The position numbers and the translations under genes are program-made. Source: a virus. From it: a DNA stretch of 36,217 nucleotides. Every line of letters begins with the position of its first letter. Position 1 is the first letter of the stretch. The notes below the pieces were generated by a model. The model was not told the DNA's origin. It ran no database searches and saw only the letters and a list, made by a program, of their open reading frames with translations. Shown piece after piece: positions 35,904 through 36,217 of this stretch. The DNA is taken from positions 1-36,217 of IMG/VR virus record IMGVR_UViG_3300035659_000062. One strand, written 5' to 3'.

Positions 35904-36217
35904 GATTGCTCCTTGACCTTGAAGGTCTCCGACGTGACGTGGTCCTCCATCCAATACCCGCCAAGCTCGTCGGCCATGTTCACGGCCATCTGCTTGGCGA
36001 CATCCCCATTCTCTGCCTCGACCTCGACGACCGCGCGATGCTCGATCTCGCGAGTGATCGTCACCTCATACTTACGCAGGGCATTCACCGGCTTGTTGGG
36101 TGACACGTCAGCCACAACTGCATCAGCGAGCGCCTCCTGGATGTACTTCATGGCTTGCTTCACCGTGCAGCCGAGCTTCAGCGCGATCCAGTCCGCCTTG
36201 CTTGTTCGGGTCTTCGA
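35900..36217 (-). CDS. DpnD/PcfM-like protein, N-terminus outside window (partial)
   Basis: The frame is open to the right edge; the first visible residues (SKTRTSKADWIALKLGCTVK) suggest a helix-turn-helix upstream of the part starting at ATG 36151. The C-terminal half (KYEVTITREIEHRAVVEVEA, ENGDVAKQMAVNMA) resembles the DpnD/PcfM small-domain pattern. Stop overlaps the receiver start. Role unknown. Confidence 0.6.
   Translation of the reverse strand, partial: SKTRTSKADWIALKLGCTVKQAMKYIQEALADAVVADVSPNKPVNALRKYEVTITREIEHRAVVEVEAENGDVAKQMAVNMADELGGYWMEDHVTSETFKVKEQS

Noticed and set aside
1-36217. CRISPR array, insertion sequence, integrase or rRNA
   Set aside because: No regularly spaced repeats, transposase, integrase or rRNA-like sequence was seen on either strand.

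Overview
The window is a dense, high-G+C (roughly 60% by eye) stretch of what is almost certainly a large double-stranded DNA tailed-phage genome. The reasons are a large terminase (11718-13472), free-standing HNH endonucleases, a phage tRNA, a T4-style recombination set (RecA/UvsX-like, gp32-like SSB, gp46/gp47-like SbcC and SbcD), and dozens of tiny genes joined by 4-nt ATGA/GTGA overlaps (47 counted) with almost no intergenic DNA. No structural genes and no DNA polymerase lie inside it. The host cannot be named; two short lipobox proteins and good Shine-Dalgarno sites fit a bacterial, possibly diderm, host.

Layout: everything from 1 to 16360 is on the + strand and everything from 16357 to 36217 is on the - strand. 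The two arms converge on a shared CTAG that supplies both stop codons. The + arm begins with the end of an unidentified gene, then four small genes, a Ycf46-like AAA+ ATPase with two companion genes (1442-4276), an HNH remnant, two small lipoproteins, a membrane protein with a RuvA-C-terminal-like tail next to a full RuvB (6057-7634), many small genes, a ribbon-helix-helix regulator (11073-11297), the large terminase, a duplicated gene pair, an intact HNH endonuclease and three uncharacterised genes.

The - arm, read from the right, holds an incomplete HTH-like gene, a stand-alone response-regulator receiver, a UvsY-like protein, SSB, RecA, SbcD, a tRNA with an odd anticodon loop, a nucleoside-deoxyribosyltransferase-like enzyme, SbcC, a winged-helix protein, an MT-A70 methyltransferase, a PD-(D/E)XK resolvase-like nuclease, a set of zinc-ribbon and paralogous small proteins, a KhpA-like KH-domain protein and a small-terminase-like HTH protein.

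Together the genes describe a near-complete phage-encoded recombination pathway: end processing (SbcCD), strand exchange (RecA, SSB, UvsY-like), branch migration (RuvB with a possible RuvA-like partner) and junction cleavage (Hjc-like nuclease). Two regulatory signals recur. One is an inverted repeat GTTGAC-N3-GTCAAC at the -35 box of two strong promoters and at the start of the ribbon-helix-helix gene. The other is a set of direct CCTGAAC repeats in the leaders of four transcription units, including SSB. Most small proteins have no assignable function.
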